Positions 53,443 to 63,659 of a stretch of DNA of 64,000 bases are shown in pieces. The stretch's first letter is position 1; each line of letters starts with the position of its first letter. The notes under the pieces were generated by a model. It was not told where the DNA came from, searched no databases, and was given only the letters and a program-made list of their open reading frames with translations. Source of the stretch: Sepiola atlantica (Eukaryota; Mollusca; Cephalopoda; Sepiida; Sepiolidae); contig OY744547.1 of assembly GCA_963556195.1 (NCBI GenBank), forward strand, positions 4,682,988 through 4,746,987, written 5' to 3'. The translations under genes were made by a program, and so were the position numbers.

Positions 53443-53611
53443 CTCATTTGTGACATCGGAATAAAGCAGACGATTAAAATGTACCATGGCACGATGGTCG
53501 ATTGGAATGAATTTAAGTTAACGTCGTTAACACGATAAAAAGGCACCATTGAAAGGGCGTTACAGAGATTTCCATTCATTGTTTTTAAAAATATATATAA
53601 ATTGTGTACCC

Positions 53612-53673
<62 letters not shown>

Positions 53674-53751
53674 TAGGCTGTGGGCAATGCAATTTCCGGG
53701 TAAGATAAAACATACTACTACTATTCCCAGCAATGCTTCAATCAAACTACC

Positions 53752-53838
<87 letters not shown>
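53612..53838. repeat. (TA)n, partial foldback copy, (TA)n
   Basis: TA runs 53612-53671 and 53757-53838 enclose 53672-53757, whose minus strand (AGCATTGCTGGGAATAGTAG, GCATTGCCCACAGCC) matches one side of the 40.9 kb foldback. Confidence 0.92.
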
Positions 53839-53986
53839 CTCATTTGGTAAAACTAATTCGAGCTACCGGCACTTGACAATATTTACATTGAGATATCACT
53901 TATATTCAGTCATTGTCGTATAATAGCGCAGGGGTAGAGGCGCCGACTGTTGGGTTTCAATCCCTGCTTGAGGCACTAACTGGTTT

Positions 53987-54035
53987 AGCCGCACTGAAAC
54001 GCTGTGATACTACGAAACAGTCGGTATGTGGATGA
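53987..54035 (+). ncRNA. Hammerhead ribozyme, family B, unit 1 (decayed core)
   Basis: Stem I CGCA/UGUG is complete, GAAA (54014-54017) and stem III ACAG..GGU are present, with GUA before UGUG. The core reads CUGAAAC and stem II GCUGU/ACUAC is damaged. Confidence 0.6.
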
Positions 54036-54239
54036 CTATATAAAGTTCCCTTTCTTGGTTGGAGCTTATTTGTAAGGATATCGCCAACTGCCATTAGCTT
54101 TAAGGCATAGCTCATTAGATAAAACTCGAGCTCCCGGCACTTGACAATGTTTACATTGAGATATCACTTACATTCAGTCAGTGTCGTATAATAGCGCTGA
54201 CTGTTGAGTTTCAATTCCGGCTTGATGCACTAAGTGGTC

Positions 54240-54290
54240 TAGCTAAACTGAAGAGATGTGATACAGCGAAACAGTCTGAATGGGATGACT
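54240..54290 (+). ncRNA. Hammerhead ribozyme, family B, unit 2 (decayed site)
   Basis: Core CUGAAGA (54248-54254) and GAAA (54268-54271) are intact and stem II is GAUGU/ACAGC with one clash, but the cleavage triplet has changed (CUGAA instead of CUGUA). Confidence 0.62.
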
Positions 54291-54394
54291 ATATAAAGCT
54301 CCCTTTCTTGGGCGGAGCTTATTTGTAAGGATATCGCCAACTGCCTTTAAGCTTGACGCACTGACTGGGCTAGCCATACTGAAGAGCTGTGGAT

Positions 54395-54396
<2 letters not shown>

Positions 54397-54450
<54 letters not shown>
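54397..54450. repeat. (TA)n tract
   Basis: Shared boundary of family B (left) and family F (right). Confidence 0.98.
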
Positions 54451-54453
<3 letters not shown>

Positions 54454-54632
54454 AGTTTTTATTTACACAGGCATGTACAAAATCATGAGGTTCTCTCCAA
54501 ATATGATCTGAGGTTAAGATCGGATTCTAACTCTGCCTGATGAGATCTCAGTTTATAGTAACTGTTGATCGATAACATCGACATGCCAGTGTCGCAGATT
54601 TTGTACATGCTTGTGTAAATAAAAACTATCAT
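54449..54632 (+). mobile_element. Foldback with 36-bp arms and internal ribozyme, family F
   Basis: ATGATAGTTTTTATTTACAC and AGGCATGTACAAAATC (54449-54484) are inverted at 54597-54632 with one difference. The ribozyme lies in the right half of the interior and overlaps the start of the right arm. Confidence 0.85.
54531..54600 (+). ncRNA. Hammerhead ribozyme, family F, one inserted core base
   Basis: CUGC (54533-54536), CUGAUGA (54537-54543), long stem II GAUC/GAUC plus CAGUU/AACUG, then GAUAA where GAAA is expected (one extra U), stem III ACA/UGU over a 12-nt loop, triplet GUC (cut after 54593), GCAG (54594-54597) pairing CUGC. Classic GUC site. Activity doubtful because of the extra U, unless it is a sequencing error. 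Confidence 0.65.
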
Positions 54633-54727
54633 ATATAAAGCTCTAATTTGATATTGAGCATTTTCTATAACCCGGTTGAAATTCTCTGGATTACCACCCT
54701 GTGGATATTTTTTACCTGGATTATTAC

Positions 54728-54863
<136 letters not shown>

Positions 54864-54964
54864 CCATAGAAATTGTTTTACAGCGGCTTGCATCAGATCG
54901 ATGAAAGCGTGGCTCAAATGAACAGAATAATCGCCAACGCTTCGCTTCTTACTGCTTGTCTTTC

Positions 54965-55140
54965 TAACAGTTTTCTGTCCGTTCTTATTTTTTTTTCTTT
55001 GGGGTTTGTTTTTTTGGTATTTCTTGGGCATGAAAGTAGTTCAAATATGTATTCAGACACAATTAATCAGCTTATTCTGCGAGCGGAATTCATGTAATAC
55101 GAACTGCAATTTCACGAAGAAAATCGATGACGTCATATAA
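54965..55140 (+). repeat. Dispersed repeat R4, copy 2
   Basis: AAATATGTATTCAGACACAA, TTAATCAGCTTATTC and AAATCGATGACG align with 51780-51860. Confidence 0.7.
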
Positions 55141-55242
55141 CCTGAAAATGATAAAAAATAAAACAAATAAAAATGCCGATGTGAACGAAGATACCAAAGT
55201 AAAAGTCATGTTAAAAACTAAAGAATAATTTTTTAAAAAGGT

Positions 55243-55535
55243 TATCAAAGTGTAGTATCTGTCCCGATAGATGCTACACTCATTAGACCGGTACTGTCCT
55301 GGCCTTCGGGTTTTGATCCCGCCGGTTTTAGGGTTTATACTGTGCTGTTCTAGGAGGTCCACCATCCTAGACTTTGCTTTCTCACCCTTTACTGCTCATC
55401 GCCTAAGGCGCCCCATACCGGGGAATGCCGACGGGACTGCCCACGCATTTTTTTAGGCTAGAGTCTCATATTTATTTTCAATACCACTTTCAGACCTTAT
55501 GTCACATCTTACCGCTGTGGGAAGGAAGTTTTTTT
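55243..55535 (+). mobile_element. U2-headed SINE, copy 6 (long form, diverged)
   Basis: ATCAAAGTGTAGTATCTGTC, then CTGTTCTAGGAGGTCCACC, CCGGGGAATGCCGACGGG, and CATCTTAC.GTGGGA. It carries the long-form insert (GGCTAGAGTCTCATATT). It differs from the others at many sites and lost the conserved tail, so it is the oldest copy here. It abuts a LINE 3' end. Confidence 0.85.
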
Positions 55536-55539
55536 TTTA

Positions 55540-55985
55540 AAGCTCCAGCCCCTGTCACATCGTCGCAATGTTGCATCCTTGTGTCTGTTTTACAAGTATT
55601 TCAATGGTCGATGCTCTGATGAGCTTGCTGCTCGGGTACCCCCACAACGTAAATTCACTAGACCAAACCGATAATCTGCCAAATCCCATCCATCCACTGT
55701 GGAGGTCCCCAGATTCCGAAAGGCTTTCTACTCCAAAAGCTTCTTTCCTCGTACTGCTGGACTTTGGAACTCCCTCCCTGCTCCCTGTTTTCCTGACGGT
55801 GCTGACATGCAGAAATGTAAAACTAATATAAACAGACATCTCGCTGCGCAGCTCCCAATTTAGGTTGACCTCGCCCCCACCCCACAAAAAAAAAACTCTC
55901 ACCATTTTTCTCAGTAGCCCCTTTACGTCTACAGTGGCGGCCTGCCTTGTTTGGAGTGAACTATGTTAATAAAAAAAAAAAATTT
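55540..55985 (+). pseudogene. LINE 3' end (CR1/Jockey-like)
   Basis: Translates across frames to LYVCFTSISM-adjacent words matching LFYKYFNG.C.DEL, then KFTRPNR, AKSHPSTVEV and FFPRTAGLWNSLPAPCFPD, and FKTNINRHL. 3'UTR ends TTTGGAGTGAACTATGTTAA(TAAAA). Starts right at the end of an old U2-headed SINE. Confidence 0.85.
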
Positions 55986-56724
55986 TAAAAAAACGAGGAT
56001 GTAATTGTAATTTTGAATGCAGTAGTTTATATATTTTCAGATTTTTGGGGATAATTAATTAATTTAATCTTTTTTAATTAGAATCTTATTATTTTTTAAT
56101 TTGATTGTAAGCTGTTTTGGGGTTAGTCAATCAGCGAAAATACTAGATGCAAACGTTTAATTAATTAATTTGATTGTTTGTTTTATAACATGTGAAAGCA
56201 TTTTAGATTATTTAATTAGAAAACAATACATCGAGTGTTGCTTTGTTAACCCAACCAATATGTATCAAAACTAAAGAAACATTCACAAAAGCAAAGATTC
56301 GAACAATATAACGCAAGTCATAGCTCGGCATGTTTTCTGCGATCAATTGTATGTTATTCAAACCGAATTTATCTGTTTGTGACAGTTTTCAATGAAAGTG
56401 AATCGATGTATTCCATAACTTAGACTTTCATATTGATACACAGCAAAACAAAACAAAAAAGCAAGTAATATAAACTTGTGTATTAATATGAATGAACTCA
56501 ATCCAAATATTAATGTTGAAGTGTTGTATTATCATTATTTTTAGTAAAGGAAATAAGACGTCCAGATTAATTAATTGATTACCTTGTAGAAAGAATTCAT
56601 TGATTGCTTTTACTTACCTATTCAACTGCATATCATCAAGTTAAAGTATTTTTGTCCTAGCCGAAAATTGTAAACAAGTAATTGACTGATTTTCATTGTT
56701 TATTTTTCTACATATCAATTAAAT
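55986..56724. other. No recognised feature
   Basis: Very AT-rich; TTAATTAATT motifs recur. No gene. Confidence 0.4.
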
Positions 56725-57260
56725 TAGGTTAGGGTTAGGGTTTGGTTTAAGGAAAAGGTTAGGGTATAGGTTACGGTTAGGGTTATTTATGTAATTGGGT
56801 TAGGGTTAGGTTATGAGTTAGGGTTAGAAATAAGAGTTATGTATGTTATTTGGTTAGGGTTATTTATGTTATTGGGTTAGGGTTAGAGTTAGGGTTATTT
56901 ATGTTATTGGTTAAGGGTTAGGGTTAGGGTTAGGAGTTAGGGTTAGGGTTAGGGTTATTTATGTTATTGGGTTAGGGTTAGAGTTAGGGTTATTTATGTT
57001 ATTGGTTATGGGTTAGGGTTAGGGTTAGGAGTTAGGGTTAGGGTTATTTATGTTATTGGGTAAGGGTTAGGGTTAGGGTTAGGGTTAGGGTGATTGATGT
57101 TATTGGGTTAGGGTTAGGAGTTTTGGTTAGGAAGTAGGTTAGAGTTAGGGTTAGGTTATTTATGTTATTGAGTTAGGGTTAGGGTAACGGTTAGGTTTAG
57201 AGTTAGGGTTAGGAGTTAGGGTTAGGGTTAGGGTAAGGGTTATTTATGTTATTTCATACT
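56725..57260 (-). repeat. Telomere-like array with TTATTTATGTTATTGGG spacers
   Basis: TTAGGG hexamers interrupted by TTATTTATGTTATTGGGTTA, returning every 40-90 bp (56785, 56860, 56897, 56957, 56990, 57045, 57095 and so on). Irregular higher-order structure, older than the 52.3 kb array. Confidence 0.95.
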
Positions 57261-57374
57261 GAAAAAAACTACCTATGTTGAAACATTAATTATAGGTGTG
57301 CGTTATCTGTTTTATATTATGTCGCGTTTTCTTTGCTGTCAACAATTAAGAAAACTGTACCTGTACGATTGCCC

Positions 57375-57600
57375 GAAAGTCTGGGACCATAAGCGTCATT
57401 AATTAACTCCTGAGAAATAACCATTTGCTGGACTGGCTTAGACCATAGGCGTCATTAATTCACTCCTGAGAAATAACCATTTGCTGGACTGGCTTGGACC
57501 ATAGGCGTCATTAATTCACTCCTGAGAATTAACCATCTGCTGGACTGGCTGGGACCATATGCGTCATTCATTCTCTCCTGAGAATTAATCATCTTATGGC
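57375..57600. repeat. ~56-bp tandem repeat, four copies
   Basis: Unit GGACCATAGGCGTCATTAAT, TCACTCCTGAGAAATAACCA, TTTGCTGGACTGGCTT. Last copy most diverged. Confidence 0.93.
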
Positions 57601-58179
57601 TGAGAGACCGTCGTGCTGCAATTGAACGCTATATAAAGAAGCGACATAAACTATTACTCATTTTGACCGATTAAAAACATAATTTAAAAAGACTCGTAAG
57701 TCGAGTGGGTGAGCTAGCTCGTACGACCGACCGTTTTGTACGGATTCAAGAATCTAAACTGATTACAAACTTCTCGCTGCAGGAAATCGAGAGGGCGACG
57801 GAGAGAGAAAAAGAGAGAGGTAGAAGGAAAGAAGGGAACAGAGAAAATAAAGTCACCAGGTTTTTTTTCAGATTACAAGCACCTGCGACAGTCGAATATA
57901 CCGTTTATACCTTCGATACACCTGTCACTGTATAGCTTCAACATCGACCTTTGATTTTTCCAAACTATGGCTGTTTGATGCGGCTGACATTTTGGAGTAC
58001 AGCAATGTCGGCTCTGCGCGTCTCCTTCAAAGGGTAATCGGATTCTGCCGCAAGGCTTTCAATTGTGGGTCCATCCTTCTCTTATAAAGGGGGTCACGAT
58101 CCTTGCCACATTAGAACGAACGAATACGCAAACTAAAGTTCCCGTCACTTTACTAAATTCGTTCTTCACTTACAGAGCA
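57601..58179. other. No recognised gene
   Basis: A 76-codon frame 57705-57935 through a purine-rich tract has no domain. Confidence 0.4.
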
Positions 58180-58350
58180 TGTCCTTTGTTTTTCCATGTT
58201 TCGTTTGTTGATGGTTGTTATTGTTCGCTGGCAGGAATGTAGCCTAAATATTTATTCAGACAAAACTAATAAGCTTATTCTTACAGTAAAAGTCGCCTAA
58301 TACTATTTGCTATTCGACAAATGAATCGATAGAACGCATGTGAGCTGACA
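58180..58350 (+). repeat. Dispersed repeat R4, copy 3
   Basis: AAATATTTATTCAGACAAAA, AATAAGCTTATTCTTACAGT, ATGAATCGATAGAA match the 51.7 kb copy. Confidence 0.7.
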
Positions 58351-58594
58351 ATTGCAAAACGTATCAAATAAATACAATCCTTAAGAATGGTAACAGTCTA
58401 CGATATGCATGAAGTTAGAAAACAAAAAAGATTAAATGAGAAACAAGAAACACAAATCATTTGTGGGAGAAACATCGGAAAAAAATGATGAGTCGTAAAT
58501 TAAAATTAGAAACGATAGTAATGAATCAGAATGGTACAACGTTGTCGACCAGCTTGATTCTGTTTATGGCAGGGACCACATCCCTTAGTCAAAG

Positions 58595-58690
58595 TGGTAT
58601 CATGGAAGCGACTGGATTCGAACGTGGCACACCCACGTCGTCAGTTCGCGTCGTTATCCACTTAACCACCGTCGCAAGTAACGACGCGGC
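58595..58690 (-). repeat. tRNA-like sequence (SINE head or tRNA pseudogene)
   Basis: Minus strand: A-box TGGTTAAGTGG (fits TRGYNNARNGG), GATAACGACGCGAACTGACG, and B-box GTTCGAATCCA, with GCGAC..GTCGC as possible acceptor-like pairing. The D-loop lacks a clean GG pair and the 3' part does not close a full cloverleaf, so a true tRNA gene is unlikely. Confidence 0.55.
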
Positions 58691-58777
58691 TAGATTTTGA
58701 AACACTGAAAAACTAACTTAATTAACCAGATTCCTAACACAAAAACAAACGTGTTACCTGTTATAAGTACGATGGAG

Positions 58778-59119
58778 TATTGATTTACTCCTCTCCAGGA
58801 GTTAGGCACAAGGCAAGTTTTTATCTTACTCCCACATGTAAGATGTGACCCACGGTCGGGTTGGGAAAGTGAGGTTTAAAAATTGCCTGGGCAGACCCGT
58901 CGGCATTCCCCGGTAGGGGCGCCTCAGTCAGTAAGCAATAAACTTACTCCTCCCCAAAGAGGGGAGGCAAAGCCTGGGAAGGTGGACCTCCTAGAATTGC
59001 ACAGGACAGACCCATAGACCGGCGTAAATAAAGCCCCGAAGGCCAAGACAATACCAGTCTATGGGGTGCAGTACCCATCGTAACAGATACTACACTTTGA
59101 TCTTAGCCAAACGGCCAAG
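58778..59119 (-). mobile_element. U2-headed SINE, copy 7 (short form, full length)
   Basis: Minus strand, head CTTGGCCGTTTGGCTAAGAT (one change from consensus), tail AGTAAATCAATA. No clear target duplication could be seen. Its outer flank is the target of the next copy. Confidence 0.9.
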
Positions 59120-59132
59120 CCATACTCTACAT

Positions 59133-59476
59133 TATTATTTATCTACCTCCCACAAGGTAAGATGTGACACAAGGTCGGGAAAGTGGGATTAGATAAGCCA
59201 GCGCTCGAGATGTGAGCACTTAGGCCATTTAAAAATTGCCTGGGCAGCCCCGTCGGCATTCCCCGGTAGAGGCGCCTCAGACAGTAAGCAATAAACTTAC
59301 TCCTCCCCAAAGAGGGGATGCAAAGCCTGGGAGGGTGCACCTCCTAGAACTGCACAGGACCGGCAACTCCCAATAGACCGGCGTAAATCAAGCCTCGAAG
59401 GCCAAGACAATACCAGTCTATGGGGTGCAGTATCCATCGGAACAGATACTACACTTTGATCTTAGCCAAAAGGCAC
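59133..59476 (-). mobile_element. U2-headed SINE, copy 8 (long form), nested beside copy 7
   Basis: Inserted into the 5' flank of copy 7: AGCCATACTCTACAT is present on both sides (59118-59132 and 59477-59491) as a 15-bp target duplication. It carries the long-form insert (59186-59227). Its tail is AATAATGTAG-like rather than the usual AGTAAATCAATA because the last bases (GAGGTAGATAAATA) differ. Confidence 0.9.
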
Positions 59477-59579
59477 AGCCATACTCTACATCTATCAAAA
59501 CTATATTGATATATTACGAAATGTGTGACATTTTATATAACCCTTGTTGATTGGTGGACTTATAATGATTATAATTTGG

Positions 59580-59584
<5 letters not shown>

Positions 59585-59657
<73 letters not shown>
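59585..59657. repeat. (CT)n tract
   Basis: Perfect CT run of about 73 bp. Confidence 0.98.
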
Positions 59658-59661
<4 letters not shown>

Positions 59662-59739
59662 TATTATCGATAATTTCTGTAAACGAAAGAGGGGGGCACC
59701 GGTAAATACTATTTACGTAATTTCCAAGTGAGCGATACT

Positions 59740-60532
59740 CTTTTATAAACTTAAGAATTACATTGGGGAAACTATTAATTACTTAATGTAGATTGAATAC
59801 CATATAAATAAAGTATAAACAACTATCACGACAAGAATGCGATTCGAACCCAGAATATGTTCAGTATCTTACTCAATATATTATTTACCTGCTCTTCAGG
59901 AGGTTAGGCACAACGCCAGTTTTATCTTACTCCCACAAAGTAAGATGTGACCCAAGGTCGGGTCGGGAAAGTAGGGCTTGAAAAGCCAGCGCCCGAGAAG
60001 TTGAGAACTTTGGCCATTAAAAATGGCCTGGACAGCCCCGTCGGCATTCCCCGGTAGGGGCGCTTCAGACAGTAAGCGATAAACTTACTCTTCTCCAAAG
60101 AAGGGAGGCAAAGCCTGGGAGGGTGGACCTCCTAGAACTGCACAGGACAGACCGAAGGACAAGACGACATCGGTCTATAGGGTGCAGTATCCATCGGAAC
60201 AGATACTACACTTGATCTTCGCCAAACTTCCAAGTACAATATATAATGCTACCAAAACTCGCTCAAACAACGGCGTGTTTTGCAATTTACATAATTCATT
60301 CCTTTTAAACTTCTAATAAATTCATATTTACAAATATACACTTATAACTGCTATTCACAAATTTACATATGTATTTAGAATATTTTTCGATAAAGTAATA
60401 TTAATAAAGATCATTCATACAATTAATGAAACACATTTTATTCAGAAAGGAGCCTGTTTTTAAACCCTACATGGACGGGAAAGCAATATAAAATGTCGAG
60501 TCATTAAAGCGGAAATGACGTCATTGTGATTT
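59740..60532 (-). repeat. Dispersed repeat R1, copy 3, split by a U2-headed SINE
   Basis: Minus-strand R1 with B-box GGTTCGAATCGC (near 59845), interrupted between 59881 and 60237. The outer side has TGACGTCATTG at 60518, as in copy 2. Confidence 0.87.
59882..60236 (-). mobile_element. U2-headed SINE, copy 9 (long form)
   Basis: Target duplication CAATATAT at 59874-59881 and 60237-60244. The empty site is R1 copy 2 (CTAAATATAATGCTC, 46217). The head is mutated (CTTGGAAGTTTGGCGAAGAT) yet GTGTAGTATCTGTTCC is kept. Third independent filled/empty pair. Confidence 0.92.
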
Positions 60533-61015
60533 GCATGCTGGGAGCTGAGCATCGTATGTTAATCGGTTGTATTTGGTTTGAGAGATTGGTTGATTATCAC
60601 TAAACAAAATGGACGACGTGACAATCGTGTGGGAATATAACACGAATAACAATATTGGCATTCGAATGTGTTTATATCCTAATATAAAGAATAAGAAAAA
60701 CAAAGTGAAAAAGATTATGTTACAAAAAATGTTGTCTGATGTGAAGTGATTTCGTAAAGACTTGTGGAATCTTTTATGCGTGTTCAGGTTCGGATTGCCC
60801 TCGTGTCTACTTGCTTTTAATGAGTCAAGTGGATTTGTGTCTGCTTCACAGATGGCCAAGCTTATGTTATTACTCGGCCTGTGATTGGTTCATCTTCAAT
60901 CCCAGTCGGACATAGGTAAGACGGAACGTATGGTAGTTTGAACGAGAAGTTTGTTTCTTAATAAGATTGCAAACATCTCTAACGGATTTATGTTATCACT
61001 CTCAGTATGATTGAA
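60533..61015. other. No recognised gene
   Basis: A 112-codon minus frame 60521-60859 has a hydrophobic stretch (FFTLFFLFFILGY) but starts within R1 and has no known domain; treated as chance. Confidence 0.35.
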
Positions 61016-61036
61016 TACACACACACACACACATAT

Positions 61037-61080
<44 letters not shown>
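61016..61080. repeat. (AC)n and (TA)n tract
   Basis: Left boundary of the next inverted element. Confidence 0.97.
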
Positions 61081-61095
61081 GTATAGTTTGGCAGC

Positions 61096-61490
61096 AAATT
61101 GTTATTAAGACAGGCTTCTTCATTAAAATCCACGGAGTTCTGGGGTTTTTTTTAGATTTTCTTGGTTAGTCGTTCGACTCTTCGAGCGATTTTACGATCG
61201 TGAAAAAAAAATCTATACATATGTAAATCCATAAAACATAAATAAATTAAAGAATGAAGAAGAAAAAAGCTATAAAAATGGAAGCGGAAAAAGACCCATA
61301 TTAGCTCAAATCAACCTCCTGAAGATGGACGAGACGTCCGAAAGCGCCCGAGATTTGATCCAAACCATAACGATGGGTGCTATACTTCACCAGCTACTAC
61401 GACACGATCGTAAAATCGCTCGAAGAGTCGAACGACTAACAAAGAAAATCTCAAAAAAGCAAAACTCCGTGGATTTTGATGAAGCCTATC

Positions 61491-61500
<10 letters not shown>
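61096..61500. mobile_element. Penelope-like 5' fragment in inverted configuration, family D
   Basis: 61398-61500 (ACACGATCGTAAAATCGCTC, GAAGAGTCGAACGACTAAC, ACTCCGTGGATTTTGATGAA) is inverted at 61096-61203. Between them lie about 195 bp including the ribozyme, only in the plus orientation. The plus frame MDETSESARDL ... HDRKIARRVERLTKKISKKQ, NSVDFDEAYPN parallels RKTERILEKITRHK, SVIFNDTC of the 5.4 kb copy, so both carry the start of the same kind of Penelope-like ORF. Both stop at a (TA)n tract. Confidence 0.65.
61304..61360 (+). ncRNA. Hammerhead ribozyme, family D, copy 2 (one core change)
   Basis: CAAAU..CUC (stem I), CUGAAGA (61319-61325), GGAC-gagac-GUCC, GAAA (61340-61343), GCGC, then CC where UH is needed (61348-61349), GAG and AUUUG closing stem I. 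It needs U at 61348 to be canonical; the 5.5 kb copy has it. Probably inactive by one C-for-U change. Confidence 0.7.

Positions 61501-61525
<25 letters not shown>
61493..61525. repeat. (TA)n tract
   Basis: Right boundary of the family D fragment. Confidence 0.98.
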
Positions 61526-61528
<3 letters not shown>

Positions 61529-62529
61529 CATCGTTTCACAAAACTTGTGTTTTTTGTAAAAAAAAAAACGGTGTCTTCTAGTGAAACACCTGTTTCCTCT
61601 GCAAATTGTGATTCTCAATTCTCTTGGTAAAAAAACATTTTACATTACAAACAATACTTGAATTGTTGCTTTGGTTTGCTAAATTACCCCCTCTTGTGTT
61701 ACGCACAAATGAATAAATATTTATACATATATAGTATAAAACATAACTCATTATATTTGAAATTAAATGTATAAAACAAATCTGGCAACAGAATCTACGT
61801 ATAGAGCCCTGGCTTGACAAAATCTAATAAATAATGAAAATCTCTGTCTGCATGTATGTCTGCTATAGACTAAGGTATTATCAGTCGAATTACTTGCCAT
61901 TTAGATAATCAATGATCCACGGAATTTTATTTTTGTTTTAGCGGAGTTTTTAATTTTAGTAAAATATTTTTTAATTTTAAATTTATTAACTTCCTCCCGA
62001 TTAAATATTGCATATTGTAGTCTCTGCATCGAAGAGTAGGATTATAAGGCGATAAAGAATCCTTACTCTATCCAGTACTACTGTGAGCGGAAGTAAAACA
62101 TTTCTCCTATTCCTTGTATTTTTTATAAACGTAAAAAAGAAACTAATTCAGAATCGGATTTTTCGCTTTTCAAAAAACCCATTTTTTTTACATCAACCTC
62201 TAGCTTTTCACGAGCTCTGTTTGATTTTGCGTTTATTAAATAAACATTTCTTAACCAGTTGTAATTAGGTTTTGTTGTCTTTGAAGCAGAGGCTTTGCAT
62301 GAATACTTCTGCTAACATAATATCGTTTACGTGCGGTATCTTCCTTTTAACGGAATTACGACGAAACAACAAAACATTCACGCGCTTAATACTTTTCAAT
62401 TCGGTCATTTGCGGAATGAAAAAGATTTTTTTTACACAATCTAAATCGTACAAGGTAATAGAAGGTGGCAAGGAAAGATAAAAAGGAACTTTGTAGAAAA
62501 ACTAATTATACATTCGTGAAAGTTTCTTG
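61526..62529. other. No recognised gene
   Basis: Short frames on both strands (61578-61820, 62083-62481) have no motif. Confidence 0.4.
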
Positions 62530-63360
62530 CAGCGACTGTCACATGATTGGTTAGCAAATAATCATTTGATCCGTAGTTTGAACTGTTCGTTCATATTTCT
62601 GATAAATGAGCTACAGCTTTTTTATAAAAAACTACATGACTACAATTATCTTATAATAAACACATAATGATTTGATCCGTTCTTTCATATTTCTGATCAA
62701 TGAAGTACTGCTTTCCTATAATGAACTACATGAACTAAACTTTTGTATAATTAACAAATAATCATTTGATCCGTAGTTTGAATAGTTTGTTCATGTTTCT
62801 GATAAATGAACTACAGCTTTTTGCTAATGAATTACATGAACTACATTTTTTCATAATAAACACATAATCATTTGATCCGTTGTTTGAACAGTTCGTTCAT
62901 GTTTCTGATAAATGAACTACAGCTTTTTTATAATGAACTACATGAACTACAATTTTTTATAATTAACAAATAATCATTTGATCCGTAGTTTGAACTGTGT
63001 GTTCATGTTTTTGATAAATGAACTACAGCTTTTTTATAAAAAACTACATGACTACAATTATCTTATAATAAACACATAATGATTTGATCCGTCCTTTCAT
63101 ATTTCTGATAAATGAACTATAGCTTTTTTATAATGAACTACATGAACTAAACTTTTTTATAATTAACAAATAATCATTTGATCCGTAGTTTCAATAGTTT
63201 GTTCATGTTTCTGATAAATGATACAGCTTTTTGCTAATGAATTACATGAACTACATTTTTTCATAATAAACACATAATCATTTGATCCGTAGTTTGAACT
63301 GTTTGTTCATGTTTCTGATAAATGAACTACTTTATGGTTATAATGAATTACATGATTATT
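62530..63360. repeat. Minisatellite, ~103-bp unit, ~8 copies
   Basis: Each unit holds AATCATTTGATCCGTAGTTT, GTTCATGTTTCTGATAAATG and AACTACAGCTTTTTTATAAT. Two alternating forms (ACAAATAATC versus ACACATAATC) suggest a ~205-bp dimer as the expanding unit: 62641-62760 returns at 63060-63180. Confidence 0.93.
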
Positions 63361-63659
63361 TGGCAAGCTTAATAAATTACCTGGTTAAAATGAAGTTGAT
63401 AAGATAGAGTCAGTACTGGTAAAGAAATTAAATATACAATGCTCTGGGTTACAAATATAACATGAACAAAAACCTCTCTGATACGAATGTCTACATCTGC
63501 GAAAAAGACACAAGAAGCAAGAGAACGTCTAGGAGGTACATATTGCAAGAATAATATTTGCAGGAATTATCGGTGGCAGAAAATCCATCCTGTTAACAGA
63601 GCTTGTAAATCTCTTACGTTGTTTGTACAATTCGATTTTTTTGTTTTTGTGTTTTACAT

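Larger units (their letters stand above)
53836..54396 (+). mobile_element. tRNA-headed hammerhead SINE, family B, three units in tandem
   Basis: Units begin TAGCTCATT at 53836 and 54108 (272 bp apart), with a partial third from about 54310. Unit 1 shows A-box TAGCGCAGGGG (53924-53934), which fits TRGYNNARNNG fully, and B-box GGTTTCAATCC (53953-53963). A hammerhead follows at the end of each unit, and (TA)n begins within 15 nt of the last one. Unit 2 lacks 18 bp in the A-box region; unit 3 has lost most of the ribozyme. Confidence 0.85.

Noticed and set aside
55600..55640. CTGATGAGCTTGCTG in the LINE tail
   Set aside because: Coding sequence for SDEL of the LINE; no GAAA element follows.
58595..58690. 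Functional tRNA gene on the minus strand
   Set aside because: A- and B-box motifs are present but a complete cloverleaf with a 7-bp acceptor stem could not be drawn.
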